DNA of 64,000 bases. It comes from Torymus aiolomorphi. Taxonomy: Eukaryota; Arthropoda; Insecta; Hymenoptera; Torymidae. The notes under the pieces were generated by a model. The model had not been told where the DNA came from, ran no database searches, and saw only the letters and a program-made list of their open reading frames with translations. The DNA is taken from contig CM070874.1 of the NCBI GenBank assembly GCA_036365515.1, forward strand, positions 173,255,297 to 173,319,296, given 5' to 3'. Positions 1 through 11,347 of the stretch are shown here, one piece after another (the stretch's first letter is position 1; each line of letters begins with the position of its first letter). Made by a program: the position numbers and the translations under genes.

Positions 1-408
1 TTGCAAAGCATAACTATAACTTTAACTTCAAAAAAAAAAGAAAAAACAGAATGACTATTTACAGTTCCAAGACACGCACAACTAATATTCAATTTATATT
101 GTTATGTTTCAGGTAGCAGTATGAAAGAACACTGACAGTTCATATGATTTTAGATCTGACACTATCACTGCTGTCCTTATAATACCACACTTATGTTTAA
201 CGAATAATAGGTGAACCATTATTATAAAAATTTTCTTGCCTGGCCTCGTATCTTATTATAGTAATTTCAACTTGACATATTTCAATTGGGAATGATTGTT
301 CGATAATTATTTTTTAGTTATTTATAATAAGAACATTTAATTAGAGTTTATAAAATTCCTCATAATTTGTACGGTGTGTTTTAAATTGTTCGTATAAGTA
401 TGATTAAG
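1..408. other. AT-rich non-coding flank
   Basis: No coding signal or RNA gene is visible on either strand. The segment at about 78-155 is repeated in degenerate form at about 1207-1275 (both contain the words aactaatattcaat and gcagtatgaaagaa), so a short direct duplication brackets the elements between them. Confidence 0.5.
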
Positions 409-534
409 GAAATTGTAAAAATTGGACAATAGATGAACTATATAGGATACGCTAGTTCATTCCAGCCTGGTGTTAGGCTGGAATAAACTAGCATATCCAA
501 TATAGTTTGTCGGATGTCCAATTTTTTCCATTTC
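409..534. repeat. Compact near-perfect hairpin
   Basis: Two arms of about 60 bp (409-468 and 475-534) are inverted copies separated by a 6-base loop (469-474). The tips of the arms read ccagcct and aggctgg. Pairing continues outward through the gctagtt and tataggat segments to the tccaatttt/aaaattgga bases. The size and symmetry fit a miniature inverted-repeat element or a pre-miRNA-like foldback. The sequence cannot say whether it is transcribed. Confidence 0.8.
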
Positions 535-816
535 CTACCTCATAATTTGGAGTTTACCTTCATAGCTTATAGTTTGCAAAAGGCTATGTCATAAGTATAA
601 TGTGTTTTAAATTTACTGCTGCATTTAGGTTACAAACTGTAAGCTATATTCTAATGATTAATTAGCATTTAGCAACAATGTATGGATTTCTTCTTTCGAT
701 GTAAGTTATATAACAGTAACTTAGAGGCACACGCATGTCAATAATCTTTAATATGTGAAGTTATTTTATAATTATATGTGAATTGGCCATAATAATATAT
801 GCTTTTTATTTTCTTG
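535..816. other. AT-rich non-coding spacer
   Basis: Nothing beyond simple AT-rich sequence is visible between two inverted-repeat elements. Confidence 0.4.
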
Positions 817-818
817 TA

Positions 819-1202
819 CACGGAGAAAAATTTATTTGTAAACTTTACTCTTTTTATAAGAAAATTTATTATTTTTATAGTTTAGTACTGGAACACATTC
901 GACATGTAGGATCTTTACTGTTATAAATAGTAATTTTTATAATTTTCATAGCAAATTTTATTTTTTAAAGAATAATTTTTACTACATTTGTAGCAAATTT
1001 TATTATCTGAAATAGTAATATTTATTATTTTTGCAGTAGTCATAAAAAGTACTATTTGAAATAGTAAAATTTGCTACAAAAATAATAAAAATTAATATTT
1101 AAAACAAGATAAATCCCCCATGTTGAGTATGTCCCAGCACTACTATAAAAATAATAAATTTTCTTATAAAGATTAAAGTTTAGAAATAAATTTTGCTCCG
1201 TG
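819..1202. mobile_element. MITE-like element, TA-flanked, CACGGAG termini
   Basis: The left end begins cacggag just after a TA, and the right end finishes ctccgtg just before a TA, consistent with a TA target-site duplication. The inverted arms extend about 85-90 bp inward (about 819-907 and 1119-1202), pairing tagtactgg with ccagcacta. The interior (908-1118) is made of AT-rich words such as gcaaattttatt and atagtaat in both orientations. No coding capacity is present. TA duplication plus short TIRs suggest a Tc1/mariner-type or similar non-autonomous element; the family is not determined. Confidence 0.7.
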
Positions 1203-1493
1203 TAATGAATCAACTAATATTCAATCTGTTTTTGTTAGCAGTATGAAAGAATACTGACATTTCATATGACATTACATTATATAGTATAGGTATTTATAAT
1301 GCATTTCACATGAAGTCAGCAGCTCAAAATTTTAAAAAATTTGTTTTTTATTTTAAGAATATAGTTATATTTATATTATGAATTATGATCCATTTGATAA
1401 AGCAGAATATTTTGCATGCGACAAAAGCTTTATTGAGTCCTTATTTAAGAGCTTTTCCAATAAGACTCGAAGCATTGTTAGAAAACCCTGTTG

Positions 1494-2512
1494 AAAAGCA
1501 TTCTATATTTTTTAAATATCAATAGAAACCAATAATTTGTATTTCTGACCACCAGACGGATTTGAGATCTTAATGTTATTCATATATCTAATGGCATGGA
1601 TCTTGTCACTAAGTTTTCTCAAAGCAGGAAAAATACATTAAACATCTATTTCCAACAATATTTTCAACAGGCCTGTAAGTAAAAATATTCATCTTTACTT
1701 TCCTAAATTTTCAATGGGAGCCGGTTACACTGTTAATAAATTCTGTATGTATTTTTCATATCTACTGGAAAGAAAATTTCATAAGTTATCCAGTATTATG
1801 TGTCCCAAATGATAAAGTATATTATTATAAAAAGTTTAAATCAAAGTGGTTGAAAGACAATTTAACAATTGTATATTCCGATGCCCAGACACGAACTTCT
1901 TACTCAATAATAGTCCAATATAATATGGTGTTCTTATTAAGCCCTCGCTTCATGAAATTTCATAAACTATTCAGTGAATAAGTCACAAATAAATAATTGA
2001 ATTATGGATCTTAATGATTTATAAGATTGTAAATTACATAATTTATGAAATTACATGAAGCGCAGACTTAATAAGAAAACCATATTTTATTTGAAAATAA
2101 TTGAGTAAGAAGTTCTTGTCTGGGCATCGGAATACACAATTGCTAAATTGTCTTTCAACTACTTTGATTTAAACTTTTTTATAGTAATATACTTTTTCAT
2201 TTGGCACACATAACACTCGATAACTTATGAAATTTTCTTTCGAGTAGATATGAAAATACATATAGAGTTTAATAACAGTGTAACCGGCTCCCATTGAAAA
2301 TTTAGGAAAATAAAGATGAATATTTTTACTTACAAGCCTGGTGAAAATATTGTTGAAAATAGATGTTGAATGTATTTTTTCTGCTTTGAGAAACTTATTG
2401 ACAAGATCTATAACATTAGATATATGAATAACATTAAAATCTCAAATCCATCTGGTTGTCAGAAATACAAATGATTGGTTTCTATTGGTATTTAAAAATA
2501 TACAATTCTTTA
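1494..2512. repeat. Long inverted repeat (about 480-bp arms)
   Basis: The left arm (about 1494-1974) and right arm (about 2036-2512) are imperfect inverted copies around a spacer of about 60 bp. Matching landmarks include gatgcccagacacgaacttc with gaagttcttgtctgggcatc, and gggagccggttacac with its complement. Scattered mismatches and small gaps show the copies have diverged. No ORF of note lies inside. It could be a foldback transposon or, if transcribed, a long double-stranded RNA hairpin. Confidence 0.8.
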
Positions 2513-3040
2513 CAAAAGAGGGTTGTTCGCCAATATTGTTTTAGTAGGGCTCATTTTTAAGGATTTTTAATAAAGAATCTGAAAAAATTTTGTGAAATAA
2601 TAATTATCAGTAAACTTACAAAGCATAAACGATTTTAAAAATTTGAGCTGTTTCTTTGAAGAGCACCATCATCGCCAAGATGTCGACTTCTCGCGCTGTC
2701 GCCGAGTTTAACCGCCCGTCCCAACTATTCATGGTAGCTGCTAATAATCGAGTACACGTAGGGGCGCTCGGCTCCGGCCTCGTGTGAATTTGATATCACG
2801 GGTCGTTGTCGAGTAGCGCGAGCACGAGGCTCGTTAAACGTCGTTACTTCTTTCTCCACATTAAGCAAAATATCATCAGTGATCTTATATCTTATTGTAA
2901 TGTTGCAGCTAGGTATGTATCATATCCATTAGTTATATATACTAATACCGATATAGCCTTTTTATATATATTCCAATGATGGTTCTCGGCGAAGTTCAAA
3001 TCGTATCTGCAGTAGTATGTCCATAAATAATCCAGGTTCA
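2513..3040. other. Non-coding, with a GC-richer patch
   Basis: About 2660-2850 is clearly richer in G+C and CpG than the surroundings. I see no ORF, promoter consensus or repeat in it. It could be a remnant of an element or an unrecognised regulatory patch. Confidence 0.3.
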
Positions 3041-3054
3041 GGGCAGATTTTTAA

Positions 3055-3700
3055 TTGCATCTCTACATAGATTTGTACATGGATTTTCATATGGATTTTC
3101 ACATGGATTTTCATACAGATTTGCATATGACGTTTTGGAACAGATTTTCAGGTGGATTTCCATATGAGTGTCCATATGGAATCCATGTATATTTCTATAT
3201 GGAAATCCCGATGGATACTTTCAATAGGGTCTATATAAAGTTCACATGAATATTGGGTGAAAATCACGTGAAATTCACCTGAGAAAACGATAACAAGAGA
3301 AAGAAGCTTTAATTTATCTGTGGTGAAGTTCACGTGAATATTGGGTGAAAATCACGTGAATTTCAGGTTAAATTCACCCGAAAATACTACGGAATATAGG
3401 TGAAATAAATGTGAAATTCGTGTGGATTCACATGTAAATCACGTAAAATTCACCTGAAAAAACGATGTCACAAGAAGGAAGCTTTAATTTATCTCCGGTG
3501 AAGTTCACGTGAGCATCGGGTGAAAATCACGTGAAATTCACCTGACGTTTTTAGAATTTTGACACGTGAAATACAGGTATAAATCACATAAAATTTGGGT
3601 GGTTTTCGCATACATTTTACACGAATTTCACGTAAAATTTAGGTGGAAATTCAGGTGATAATTCAGGTGGAAATTCAGGTGAAAACCAGGTGAATATTTA
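3055..3700. repeat. Degenerate short-motif repeat tract
   Basis: Two related sub-tracts are visible. About 3060-3200 repeats a word like acatggattttc. About 3237-3700 repeats words such as gtgaaaatcacgtgaa and aattcacctga, many carrying the palindrome cacgtg. A longer unit recurs: the stretch around 3274-3345, containing gaagctttaatttatct, is repeated around 3456-3530. Short ORFs here (for example 3055-3249) are by-products of a 12-base periodicity and look non-genic. Confidence 0.7.
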
Positions 3701-3768
3701 CAACCGGGTAAGTACATTACGATACGAGTGCGGATGCACCTACGCAGCGCATGAGTATCGTATACTAT

Positions 3769-3923
3769 TTTTCCTATCAAGTTGCGCAAAGTTCGAGACT
3801 GAAGACGCACTTGCGCGCGCAAACTACCACTGTTCTACAGGCTGAGACGAGCGTGTAGAAAAGTGGCAGTTGGCACACGCAAATGCGTGTTCAGTCTCGA
3901 ACTTTGCCCACGATGATAGGAAA
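3769..3923. repeat. Hairpin / MITE-like inverted repeat
   Basis: Arms at about 3769-3839 and 3853-3923 pair through ttttcctatca/tgataggaaaa, gcaaagttcgagactgaa/ttcagtctcgaactttgc and ctaccactgttctaca/tgtagaaaagtggcag. The element is GC-richer than its flanks. No coding capacity is visible. Confidence 0.75.
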
Positions 3924-4829
3924 ATAAATTATATTTTCATTAGGCTAATAATTTAATAATTTAACCGTTAATATAAAGAAATTTTTAACGAACTTTTTAA
4001 CGGAGGACCAGTGTTTTTTTAAGTAGTTTATTCTTTTCACAAAAAAAAAATTTTTATCGTTGGGTACAGATAGCCGGTATGTCCGATATCTAGCAAACTT
4101 ATGACTAGCGGCAGAAGTTCAATATGTTACGGCCTTATCTCAATGCGGGAGACAGCGGGTAGGTTACATGTCCGTTGTCATGTGTGTTCTCTATTGCACC
4201 GTACTAGTAAATCGCAACATAAATAACTGAATACTCACCCTAAAATCGTACGACAAAAATAGCCTAAGACTATGCGCCACAACTTATGTGGAATCTCCTT
4301 CAAGTATAAAAAAAAATCATGCAGCAGTCGTGCTGCTGTCTGCTTAGAGTTTTATTTACTTAAAAACGCTAAAATACTGAAATAAAATATGGCTGATAAT
4401 GGAATAAATTGGAAGCAACTCAGATAAGTAGAATCTTTTGAAAAAAAGATTAATAATTTTAAAAAAATTTTTCTTCTAATTTTGAGTGATACTTTGTGAT
4501 TATGTTTTTTTTAGATTAAGAGATTATAAGAAGGAAACTTAATAATAGAAGAATTCAAATAGGAAAAATATCAAGTGAAATAACAGTTTATATTCAAGGT
4601 ATTTAGTCTGAAAACACAGTTAAACATGTTTTAAGGTATGTATTATTAATAAAATGATATGGACTTGTCACTGCTGGGATTAAAATTTCAGTATGGCAAA
4701 AGTCGAATATGACTTATTAGAAATCTACTAAATTGTATAAATAAACAATTTAAATTAGTATTTATTGCTGGTGTTTAGTAAATTCAATTTGAGCAAACGG
4801 CTAAAAAAGGTTCTATTACTTTTTTCAAT
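3924..4829. other. AT-rich non-coding spacer
   Basis: I see no gene, no recognisable RNA and no strong repeat. A slightly GC-richer island lies at about 4050-4220. Confidence 0.4.
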
Positions 4830-6083
4830 GGTATAGTTATTGTAATAGTAAATGATTGTACTATATAATCTAAATTATAAATTTATAGTCATTTTTGTTG
4901 ACAGTCCTTGTATTACTAAAGCTAATTATATCTGAAAGTATTAGAGTTTCTAATTGAATTTATGTAATTCTTAGTGTAAAAATATTGAACAAAGCGAGAG
5001 GTGACATGTACGAGAATAGGTTAATTCTTCATTATTATTACATCATGATCTTATAACTATTTTACTTATTCATGATTTTTGTACAAGAAGAATACTTTTT
5101 AGTAGTTAAATTTATACTTTAGTTAGTGATGAAAAAGAATTACATGCTTATAAGTAGCAGAGAATAAATTTGTTGACAGATCAATCATTGGAATAGGTTA
5201 TGGTGCTACATGAAGAAGTTTGATATTATTAATGAAATGAAAATTTTGTATAATTATATTTTACAGCTGTAGTACATATTATATTAATGAAGCAGCAGAA
5301 AAACCAAATTTTGTCGATTAAACATGAAAGGTACTAAAGTTGTATCTGTTAGTCATATGGGTTATTATTAATCAACAATAGGGTTTTTTCACTGTTTTGA
5401 CAGATTTGGAAAAAATGTTACCTTTAAAGTACAACCTTGAATAAGATGGAGAAATATCATAGATAAAGGTTAGTTGGAAAGAAAGCTGTCAAGACAGTGA
5501 AAAAACCCTCTTTTTCAGTGCTATATAGTTATTGTAATAGTAAATTATTGTACTATATAATCTAAACTATGAATTTATAGTCATTTTTGTTGACAGTGCT
5601 TGTATTACTAAAGCTAATTATATCTGAAAGTATTAGAGTTTCTAATTGAATTTATGTAATTTTTAGTGTAAAAATATTGAACAAAGTGAGAGGTGACACG
5701 TACGAGAATAGCTAAATTCTTCATTATTATTACATCATGATCTTATAACTATTTTACAATATTCATGATTTTTGTACAAGAACAATACTTTTTAGTAGTT
5801 AAATTTATATTTTAGTTAGTGATGAAAAAGAATTACATGCTTATAAGTAGCAGAGAATAAATTTGTTGACAGATCAATTCTTGCAATAGGTTACGGTGCT
5901 ACGTGAGAAGTTTGATATTATTAATGCAATAGAAATTTTTTATAATTATATTTTACAGCTGTAGTATATATTATGTTGAAGAAGCAACAGAAAAATCAAA
6001 TTTTGTGGAAGCAACATGAACAGTACTGAAGTTGTATCCGCTATAGTCATAATATGGGCTATTATTAACCAAAAACAGGATTT
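4830..6083. repeat. Tandem segmental duplication, offset about 691 bp
   Basis: Copy 1 (about 4830-5385) and copy 2 (about 5521-6083) run in the same direction and share long identical stretches, such as tatagttattgtaatagtaa at 4832 and 5523 and ttagtgatgaaaaagaatta in both. Differences are mainly substitutions and small indels. Neither copy has a convincing ORF. Confidence 0.8.
5386..5510. mobile_element. Small TIR element, copy 1
   Basis: The unit is bounded by inverted ends ggttttttcactgttttgac (left) and gtcaagacagtgaaaaaacc (right). It lies at the end of the first half of the 691-bp duplication. Its interior reads through tggaaaaaatgttacctttaa and agatggagaaat. No coding capacity is visible. 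Confidence 0.65.
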
Positions 6084-6190
6084 TTTCACCGTTTTGACAG
6101 CTTTTATTCCAACTAACTTTTTTCTATGACATTTCTCCATCTTGCTCAAGGTCGCATTTTAAAGGTAACATTTTTTCCAAATCTTTTATC
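6077..6190. mobile_element. Small TIR element, copy 2, opposite orientation
   Basis: The same unit as at 5386-5510 sits in the equivalent position of the second duplication copy, but its interior is reverse-complemented (atttctccatctt, then aaaggtaacattttttcca). Only one terminal repeat, ggattttttcaccgttttga, is well preserved. Confidence 0.65.
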
Positions 6191-6698
<508 letters not shown>

Positions 6699-7690
6699 TA
6701 ATCCGGAAGTTTGAAGAGTTTTTTCGTGACTTGTGTGGAAGTTTGAGGATTTTTTGGAAGTTTGAAGAGCCTCCTCAAACTTCCTCGGCACTCGCCTGGA
6801 AGTTTGGAGAGCTCCTCAGGAACAAATCCGGAAATTTGAGGAACTCCTCAATCACTATTACGGAAATTTGAGATGTATCCTTAAAAATTACAATAAACCT
6901 CCTTAAACCTCCAAGAGTGTACCGTAAACGTCCTCAAACATTCAAGAGTGTACTGCAAACCACCGCAATCTTCCAAAAGTGTACCGTAAACATCTTCAAA
7001 CATGCATGAGTGTTCGGCAAACCTCCTCAAACTTCCAAAAGGGTACTGGAAACATTCTCAAACTTCCAAGAGTATACCGTAAACCTCTTCAAACTTCCAA
7101 GAGTGTACTGCAAACCTCCTTAAACTCCGAAGAGTGTACCGTAAACCTCCTCAAACATCCAAGAGTATCCTGCAAACCTCCTCAAACTCCGAAGAGTGTA
7201 CCGTAAACGTCCTCAAAGATCCAAGAGTGTATTGCAAACCTCCTCAAACTTCCAAGAGTGTACTGGAAACCTCCTCAAACTTTCAGGAGTATACTGCAAA
7301 ACACCTCAAACTTCCAAGAGTGTACTGGAAACCTCTTCAAACTTCCAAGAGGGTACTGAAAACATCCTCAAACTTCCAAGAGTATACCGTAAACCTCTTC
7401 AAACTTCCAAGAGTGTACTGCAAACCTCCTTAAACTCCGAAGAGTGTACCGTAAACCTCCTCAAACATCCAAGAGTATCCTGCAAACCTCCTCAAACTCC
7501 GAAGAGTGTACCGTAAACGTCCTCAAAGATCCAAGAGTGTACTGCAAACCTCCTCAAACTTCCAAGAGGGTACTGGAAACCTCCTCAAACTTTCAGGAGT
7601 ATACTGCAAAACACCTCAAACTTCCAAGAGTGTACTGGAAACCTCTTCAAACTTCCAAGAGTATACCGTAAACCTCCTTAAACTAGCGTA
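6699..7690. repeat. Composite repeat with 31-bp satellite core in a 310-bp higher-order unit
   Basis: The unit starts ttaatccggaagtttga directly after the TA tract. From about 6899 it becomes a tandem array of a 31-bp monomer containing cttccaagagtgtacc and gtaaacctcctcaaa. Equivalent monomers near 7134 and 7444 are 310 bp apart, exactly ten monomers, so a ten-monomer higher-order unit has been duplicated. The overlapping ORFs here are frame-open because 31 bp cycles through all three frames. They are not genes. Confidence 0.9.
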
Positions 7691-8474
7691 TTCGAAATTT
7701 CAACGTTCTGCAAATTTCACCAATATTATATATAACGTTGAATTGTAGAAATATGCAACCAACAAACAGGCACACTGCACTATAGAAGACTTCGACTATC
7801 CTTTATACAATTTGAGAATGTCAAACATACAAGAGTGCACTACAAACCTCTTCAAACTTCCAAGAGTGTACCGTAAACCTCCTCAACCTTCCACGGTCGA
7901 AATTTCAACAATATTCTGTCAAATTTCACCAATGTTATTTATTACGTTTTATTGTAGGAATATGCAATCAACAAACAAGCACACTACACTACAGAAGACT
8001 TCGATTATTCTTTATACAATTTGAGAATTCAAGATAATCTGTTTTCGTAAGTCTATCTCGAATGCTTCGAAAACGAAATCGAATCTCGGAAGGAGTCAAA
8101 AAAAGATAAAGGACGACGCATATAGCGCGCTTATTCACTCTAGTCCCTTATAAAATTTGGGCGTTCGAAATAATCTATGTTTGGCCTCGCATCTGAACAT
8201 CGATCTCGAAACCTCGAAAGAATTCGAGAAAGAGCTCTTCAATAAAATGATTTCTTGAATTGAGATTAAGAGGCAAGATCATGCAGCACTTCAGAGTGAA
8301 CCATAAAACTCCTCAAGCTTCCAAGGGCGTACCGTCAACCTTCTCAAATATCCAAGAGTTTACCATAAACCTCCTCAAACATCCAAGAGTGTACTGCAAA
8401 CCTCCTCAAACTTCCAAGAGTCTGTTGTAAACCTATTCAGCCTTCCGTGGTCGAAATTACAACAATATTCTGTC
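7691..8474. repeat. Tail of the composite repeat: about 110-bp module plus scattered 31-bp monomers
   Basis: A module containing aaatttcaccaatatta, gcaatcaacaaacag and gacttcgactatcctttata occurs at about 7712-7820 and 7916-8030. Its next copy (about 9385-9492) is split off by the Penelope-like insertion at 8488. The same module occurs in each block inside the large array (about 18822, 39537 and 44279). Isolated 31-bp monomers return at about 8300-8445. The stretch 8035-8290 shows no repeat or gene. Confidence 0.75.
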
Positions 8475-8677
8475 AAATTTCACTAATCAACTGATAAGAA
8501 TTTTTCATCGGTCTTACAGTCTTACAAATTAAATTATAATAATTAATATGTATGGCAGTCAGATTGCCCTTGTTTATAATCACCCCCGTAGAATCTGAAA
8601 TAAAAACTTAATTAAAACCTAGAAAAACTTTGTTAGCAAAGGACGATCTGACTGCCCACCACCACCACCACCACCTT

Positions 8678-8717
8678 GTCCGACGTTTCGAGCCCGCTCC
8701 GGCTCCTCCTCAGGGAC
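8678..8717 (-). ncRNA. Hammerhead-ribozyme-like motif, left arm
   Basis: The minus strand carries the same motif as the right arm: GTCC, CTGAGGA, a hairpin pairing GAGCC with GGCTC, then GAAAC, GTC and GGAC. This copy is on the same strand as the endonuclease remnant, so it is in the sense orientation for the element. Confidence 0.6.
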
Positions 8718-8867
8718 TGAAATGAAAACCCGCGATAGACCTCCTTATATATCCGTTCCTCTCCCTCACCCCCACCACCATCCATCCTCCCCTCTCCAAC
8801 TTTCATTCTCCTTAAATTAATAAAGAATGATAAATGTTATCTAATTTACTTGACTCTATCATTAAAT

Positions 8868-9113
8868 TTACATTATTCCGATTTCGTAGAATGTGAATAC
8901 TTTCAAGGCTTTCCTCTTATATTTATTCTTAATCCCCTGTTCCAAAATATCCACACTCCCAAAATCGAAAGAATGCAAACTATTTAAACAATGTTCTTTC
9001 AAACCCGATGTACAACTTGAGCTGCGTAAACTATATTGATGTTCATATATTCTCTTTTTCAAATATCTACCCGTATATACAAATATATAAGGAGGTCTAT
9101 CGCGGGTTTTCAT
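8868..9113 (-). pseudogene. GIY-YIG endonuclease C-terminal remnant of a Penelope-like polyprotein
   Basis: About 80 codons remain. The stretch FVYTGRYLKKRIYEH fits the second half of the GIY-YIG core (Y-x-G-x-T-x-R-x-L-x2-R-x2-EH), here with substitutions at the first motif. LKEHCLNSLHSFDF and VDILEQ fit the later helix and strand that follow in Penelope-like endonucleases. The amino-terminal part of the domain, the linker and the whole reverse transcriptase are absent. The apparent start lies in the terminal repeat and is not a real initiator. The family normally nicks target DNA for target-primed insertion; this fragment cannot be active. Confidence 0.75.
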
Positions 9114-9117
9114 TTCA

Positions 9118-9157
9118 GTCCCTGAGGAGGAGCCGGAGCGGGCTCGAAACGTCGGAC
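9118..9157 (+). ncRNA. Hammerhead-ribozyme-like motif, right arm
   Basis: Conserved core strings occur in the correct order: CTGAGGA (9122-9128, fits CUGANGA) and GAAAC (9146-9150), followed by the cleavage-type triplet GTC (9151-9153). Helix II can form by pairing GAGCC with GGCTC, with one bulged G. Helix I can form from GTCC (9118-9121) with GGAC (9154-9157). Helix III would be only AC/GT with no loop, the minimal form I recall being reported for Penelope-like elements. Whether it self-cleaves is not shown. Confidence 0.65.
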
Positions 9158-9397
9158 AAGGTGGTGGTGGTGGTGGTGGGCAGTCAGATCGTCCTTTGCT
9201 AACAAAGTTTTTCTAGGTTTTAATTAAGTTTTTATTTCAGATTCTACGGGGTGATTATAAACAAGGGCAATCTGACTGCCATACATATTAATTATTATAA
9301 TTTAATTTGTAAGACTGTAAGACCGATGAAAAATTCTTATCAGTTGATAGTAAATAGCAGTCGACATAAGTAATATTTTTAATGAAATTTCACTAAT

Positions 9398-9548
9398 ACT
9401 ATATATTACGTTTATTTGTAAAAATATCCAATCAGCAAACAGACACAGTGCTCTACAGAAGACTTCGACTATCCTTTATAAAATTTGAGAATTCGAAATA
9501 CTCGAATAAGTACCATGGTACATCTTGGTGTTCAATAACAGTGATTAC
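9398..9548. repeat. Right half of the interrupted 110-bp module
   Basis: The sequence through gacttcgactatccttta and atttgagaattcgaaata resumes the composite-repeat module cut at 8487 by the Penelope-like insertion. Confidence 0.7.
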
Positions 9549-9985
9549 GAGGTCTAGATCCTCTGGGTAGCCGATGATGGAGTCCAGTTGGTGTACTCCG
9601 TAGTTTCTAGAGTCTAGGTTTCGAAACGCATCCAATGCAAGGTCTAGATGACCGGGATAGTCGATGAAGGAGTGTAAGTGGTGTGCACTCTGCAGTTTCC
9701 CAGGTCTAGGTAACGGAACGAATATAATCTGAAATCAAGGGGCTCGGGGTAGCCGATGATGGAGTCTAAGTAGTGCGCTCCGTAGTTTCACAGGTTTTGG
9801 TATCGGAATGCATTCAATGAGAGGTCTAGGGGCACGGGATAGCCGATGATTAAGTCTACGAATTGGAACGCAATCAATGCGTGGTTTAGATGCTTGGGCT
9901 AGCGGTTAATGGAGTCTAGTTAGTGCACTCCATAATTTTTCGCGATTAAGTGTTGGAATGCCTCTAATGTGAAGTCAAGGTGCTT
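9549..9985. repeat. Tandem repeat, unit about 91 bp, five degenerate copies
   Basis: Copies start near 9549, 9640, 9732, 9821 and 9882. Shared words are ggtctag, tagccgatgatggagtc, tgcactccgtagttt and aatgcatccaatg. The fourth copy lacks about 30 bp. The unit resembles none of the other satellites in the window. Confidence 0.8.
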
Positions 9986-10491
9986 CTACAAACAATTTTG
10001 AACACAAGTATTTAAATAAAGTGACTCTTTGGTCGTATTAGGAAAATGACCAAGTATGATAACATAGTAAATCAGGGGAGAACATTTAATTAGCCATTGA
10101 ATTCAACAACATCAAAGTATTTACCACTTATCGATAAAATCATCGATTTGTAATGTTCGTAATAAATTTTCATTCTCCAAGTTTAAACTCAACGTTTTTT
10201 TCTAACTTTCGTCATACACTGTTCTGTTAATCCTTTCCAAGAAGTTTTAGCAATCATTTATCGACGAAGCATTAGAAATATTTAGGAGAATGCCAGAAAA
10301 CACATATTTCACAAATGCTGAGAATTCTCGAATTTTCGAATTTATCTTACCTACTGTAAAATAATATAATCTATGCAAGAACATAAAAATTACTGCAATG
10401 ATTTAAGAGTCCTCACATAACATAAATTTATTCTTAAAGCGCTATAAAAAAGTATTCAAAATTTTCATTATTAGTGAAGAATTTGTTAATG
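9986..10491. other. AT-rich non-coding spacer
   Basis: No gene or repeat recognised. The LINE target-site duplication begins at its right edge. Confidence 0.4.
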
Positions 10492-11347
10492 AAATGCCGT
10501 GTTTACTATATATATATATATATTTATTTAATTTCAGCCAAAATTGGCCCAGAAATGGACTTGGTTTACAATTTCTTAACTTAACCTCATTCATTCTTCC
10601 ATACAATCTTAACCTATAATACAATCTTAACATATATTACAGGATATTACAGGATATTGCTCTGATATAAACTTTAATTTTATTTTACCATTTTTATTAT
10701 TATTATCTGTAAACAACTTCTACTAATTAACTATCACTAAATACATCACTAAATAAATAATCACAATAGTCTTTAACTTTTGCTTTTTTGAATTTTTGAG
10801 AATTTCTTTTCCTCTGCACCACTGATCACTGAGAAGATTCACTGAGAGGGTTCACTGAGAGGGTTCACAAAACGGAGAGGAATCACAATATGTTCAGACC
10901 GCACACCATAGTAGAGTAAATTTACCTTTTCACCTTTTTCACATTTACACTTTTTTCTTTCCCTTGCATTATTTTGCCTTTTATCCTTTTTATAACATTT
11001 TTGATACACTATAAGTGCTATTTTCAACTACTATATTTTACATCTACGTAATTCCATTTACAATATTTGTAAACCCTGGCTACCATGATATACGCCCGAA
11101 CATAATTGTGCCTCTCTATTAAATTTACAATTAACTTATGCTTATACTTATACTACTCACTTGATGTCTGTTTTTACATTTCCTATCCGCATTACACTGT
11201 AACTTAATATAATATTATAACATTATTGTACAACGCCATTACAACCAATACACGCAACTTTACTTAATACTACGCCATACTCATTCGTCCATACCTAAGA
11301 CAGCTCTTACTATTAGTAGCTATTAACAGGATTTACTGCTTTATTTC

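Larger units (their letters stand above)
8488..9384 (-). mobile_element. Truncated Penelope-like element with inverted terminal repeats
   Basis: The insertion is flanked by the 13-bp direct repeat aaatttcactaat (8475-8487 and 9385-9397), a target-site duplication cut into the composite repeat's 110-bp module. Inverted arms of about 265 bp (8488-8756 and about 9085-9350) surround about 330 bp of unique DNA. The right arm is followed by a 34-bp extension before the duplication, an asymmetry known for Penelope-like insertions. The unique part encodes a GIY-YIG endonuclease remnant on the minus strand. The arms contain (ccacca)/(tggtgg) repeats and hammerhead-like motifs. The whole RT region is missing, so the copy is strongly 5'-truncated. 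Confidence 0.85.

Noticed and set aside
6979..8024. Overlapping Lys/Thr/Ser-rich ORFs resembling a repetitive secreted protein
   Set aside because: The 31-bp unit is open in all three frames and the same peptide phases through them; this is satellite, not a gene.
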